5,728 bases of DNA. It comes from Fidelibacterota bacterium. Lineage in GTDB: Bacteria > Fidelibacterota > UBA2242 > B5-G15. A program made the position numbers and the translations under genes. Every line of letters begins with the position of its first letter. The first letter of the stretch is position 1. This document shows positions 5,243-5,728 of the stretch, piece by piece. The DNA is taken from contig QNCQ01000131.1 of assembly GCA_003645825.1 (NCBI GenBank), positions 1 to 5,728 on the forward strand. Reading direction: 5' to 3'. The notes beneath the pieces were generated by a model, which was given only the letters and a program-made list of their open reading frames with translations, was not told the origin of the DNA and ran no database searches.

Positions 5243-5728
5243 TTATTTCTCCTCCATCTTTTTCAACTTCAAGGAAACTTTCTCCAGCATATCTTTTGTC
5301 ATCCTCTCAAGACTATATTCAGGTTGCCACCCCCATTCTGCCCTCGCACATGAGTCATCAAGGGAATCAGGCCAGGAATCGGCTATAGACTGACGAACTA
5401 CATCAACCTTATACTCAATCTCAAAATTAGGCATAAACCTCCTGATCGAAGCTGCTATTTCCTCTGGTGTAACGCTCATCGAGGTCACGTTATAAGCATT
5501 TCTATTTTTAAGTTTCGAGCCATCCGCTTCCATCAACTTTATAATCGCAGTGATCGCATCTGGCATATACATCATATCAAGCCTCGTATCTCTGGAAAGA
5601 TAACAAGTATATTTCCCTTTTTTTACAGCCTCGTAAAATATTTCAACGGCGTAGTCTGTCGTACCGCCACCCGGAAGAGTTTTATACGAAATCAACCCTG
5701 GAAAGCGAAGTCCTCGAGTGTCAATACC
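5243..5728 (-). CDS. L-threonine 3-dehydrogenase, SDR type, C-terminal half (5' end outside window)
   Basis: The frame is open to the right edge and ends with TAA at 5243, giving the last 161 residues of a protein normally near 310-320. Visible signatures are the DTRGLRFPGLIS opening, PGGGTTDYAVEIFYEA (residues 19-34 of the visible part), LDMMYMPDAITAIIKLMEAD and RQSIADSWPDSLDDS.AR.EWGW. These match the extended short-chain dehydrogenase/epimerase-like threonine dehydrogenases known from Flavobacterium, Thermoplasma and animals, not the zinc-dependent E. coli Tdh. The Rossmann NAD site and the catalytic Tyr-x3-Lys lie upstream of the window edge. The enzyme oxidises L-threonine to 2-amino-3-oxobutyrate with NAD+. 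Its last codons carry the ribosome binding site of the downstream kbl gene, so the two are cotranscribed and coupled. A general UDP-sugar epimerase is unlikely given GGGTTDYA and the neighbour. Confidence 0.92.
   Translation of the reverse strand, partial: GIDTRGLRFPGLISYKTLPGGGTTDYAVEIFYEAVKKGKYTCYLSRDTRLDMMYMPDAITAIIKLMEADGSKLKNRNAYNVTSMSVTPEEIAASIRRFMPNFEIEYKVDVVRQSIADSWPDSLDDSCARAEWGWQPEYSLERMTKDMLEKVSLKLKKMEEK
5251..5255 (-). promoter_or_regulatory. ribosome binding site of kbl inside the end of the dehydrogenase gene
   Basis: On the minus strand GGAGG lies nine bases before the kbl ATG and forms part of the codons for the terminal Met-Glu-Glu-Lys of the dehydrogenase. Ribosomes finishing the first gene therefore cover or free this site, which couples output of the two enzymes. 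Confidence 0.8.

Noticed and set aside
4430..5393. Several plus-strand frames opposite kbl and the dehydrogenase
   Set aside because: All are antisense shadows of two confidently identified enzymes.
1..5728. CRISPR array, tRNA or rRNA genes
   Set aside because: No regularly spaced direct repeats, no cloverleaf-type sequence with a T-loop GTTC-like motif in a foldable context, and no conserved rRNA stretches were seen on either strand.

Overview
The window looks like a bacterial chromosome segment of moderate-to-low GC. It carries near-consensus Shine-Dalgarno sequences (AAAGGAGGA, GGAGG) and one almost perfect housekeeping sigma-70-type promoter (TTGACA, 17 bases, TATATT). I cannot name the phylum. 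None of the genes is restricted to one lineage, although an SDR-type threonine dehydrogenase next to a KBL-family acyltransferase occurs in several anaerobic or thermophilic groups.

Layout. (1) Positions 1-532 hold the 3' end of a probable transposase gene running in from the left edge, followed by a 110-codon orphan ORF of unknown nature. (2) Positions 533-1014 are non-coding, with an AT-rich hairpin and a possible extended -10 promoter. (3) Positions 1015-1647 encode a cytoplasmic SIMPL-domain (DUF541) protein, standing alone. (4) Positions 1648-2321 are a degraded mobile-element scrap yard. They hold a stretch resembling the 5' end of a group II intron and, on the minus strand, a decayed transposase tail homologous to the one at the left edge. 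(5) Positions 2322-3956 are a two-gene operon: a strong promoter with a 26-bp palindromic operator at the expected transcription start, a 12-TM MFS transporter, and a PadR-family repressor four bases downstream. (6) Positions 4015-5728, minus strand, convergent with the previous operon, are a threonine-degradation operon: the C-terminal half of SDR-type L-threonine 3-dehydrogenase, then glycine C-acetyltransferase, one base apart.

How the genes work together. The tdh-kbl pair converts L-threonine to 2-amino-3-oxobutyrate with NADH formation, then cleaves this unstable intermediate with CoA to glycine and acetyl-CoA. Tight translational coupling fits the need to pass on the unstable intermediate. 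The PadR protein most likely represses its own operon at the palindrome and releases it when the transporter's substrate, probably a toxic compound, appears. The SIMPL gene sits between two inward-facing transposase remnants of the same family, so the left third of the window is probably accessory or rearranged DNA.

I see no convincing undescribed system. The best leads are the PadR operator architecture, the homologous pair of transposase tails, and the group II intron-like fragment.
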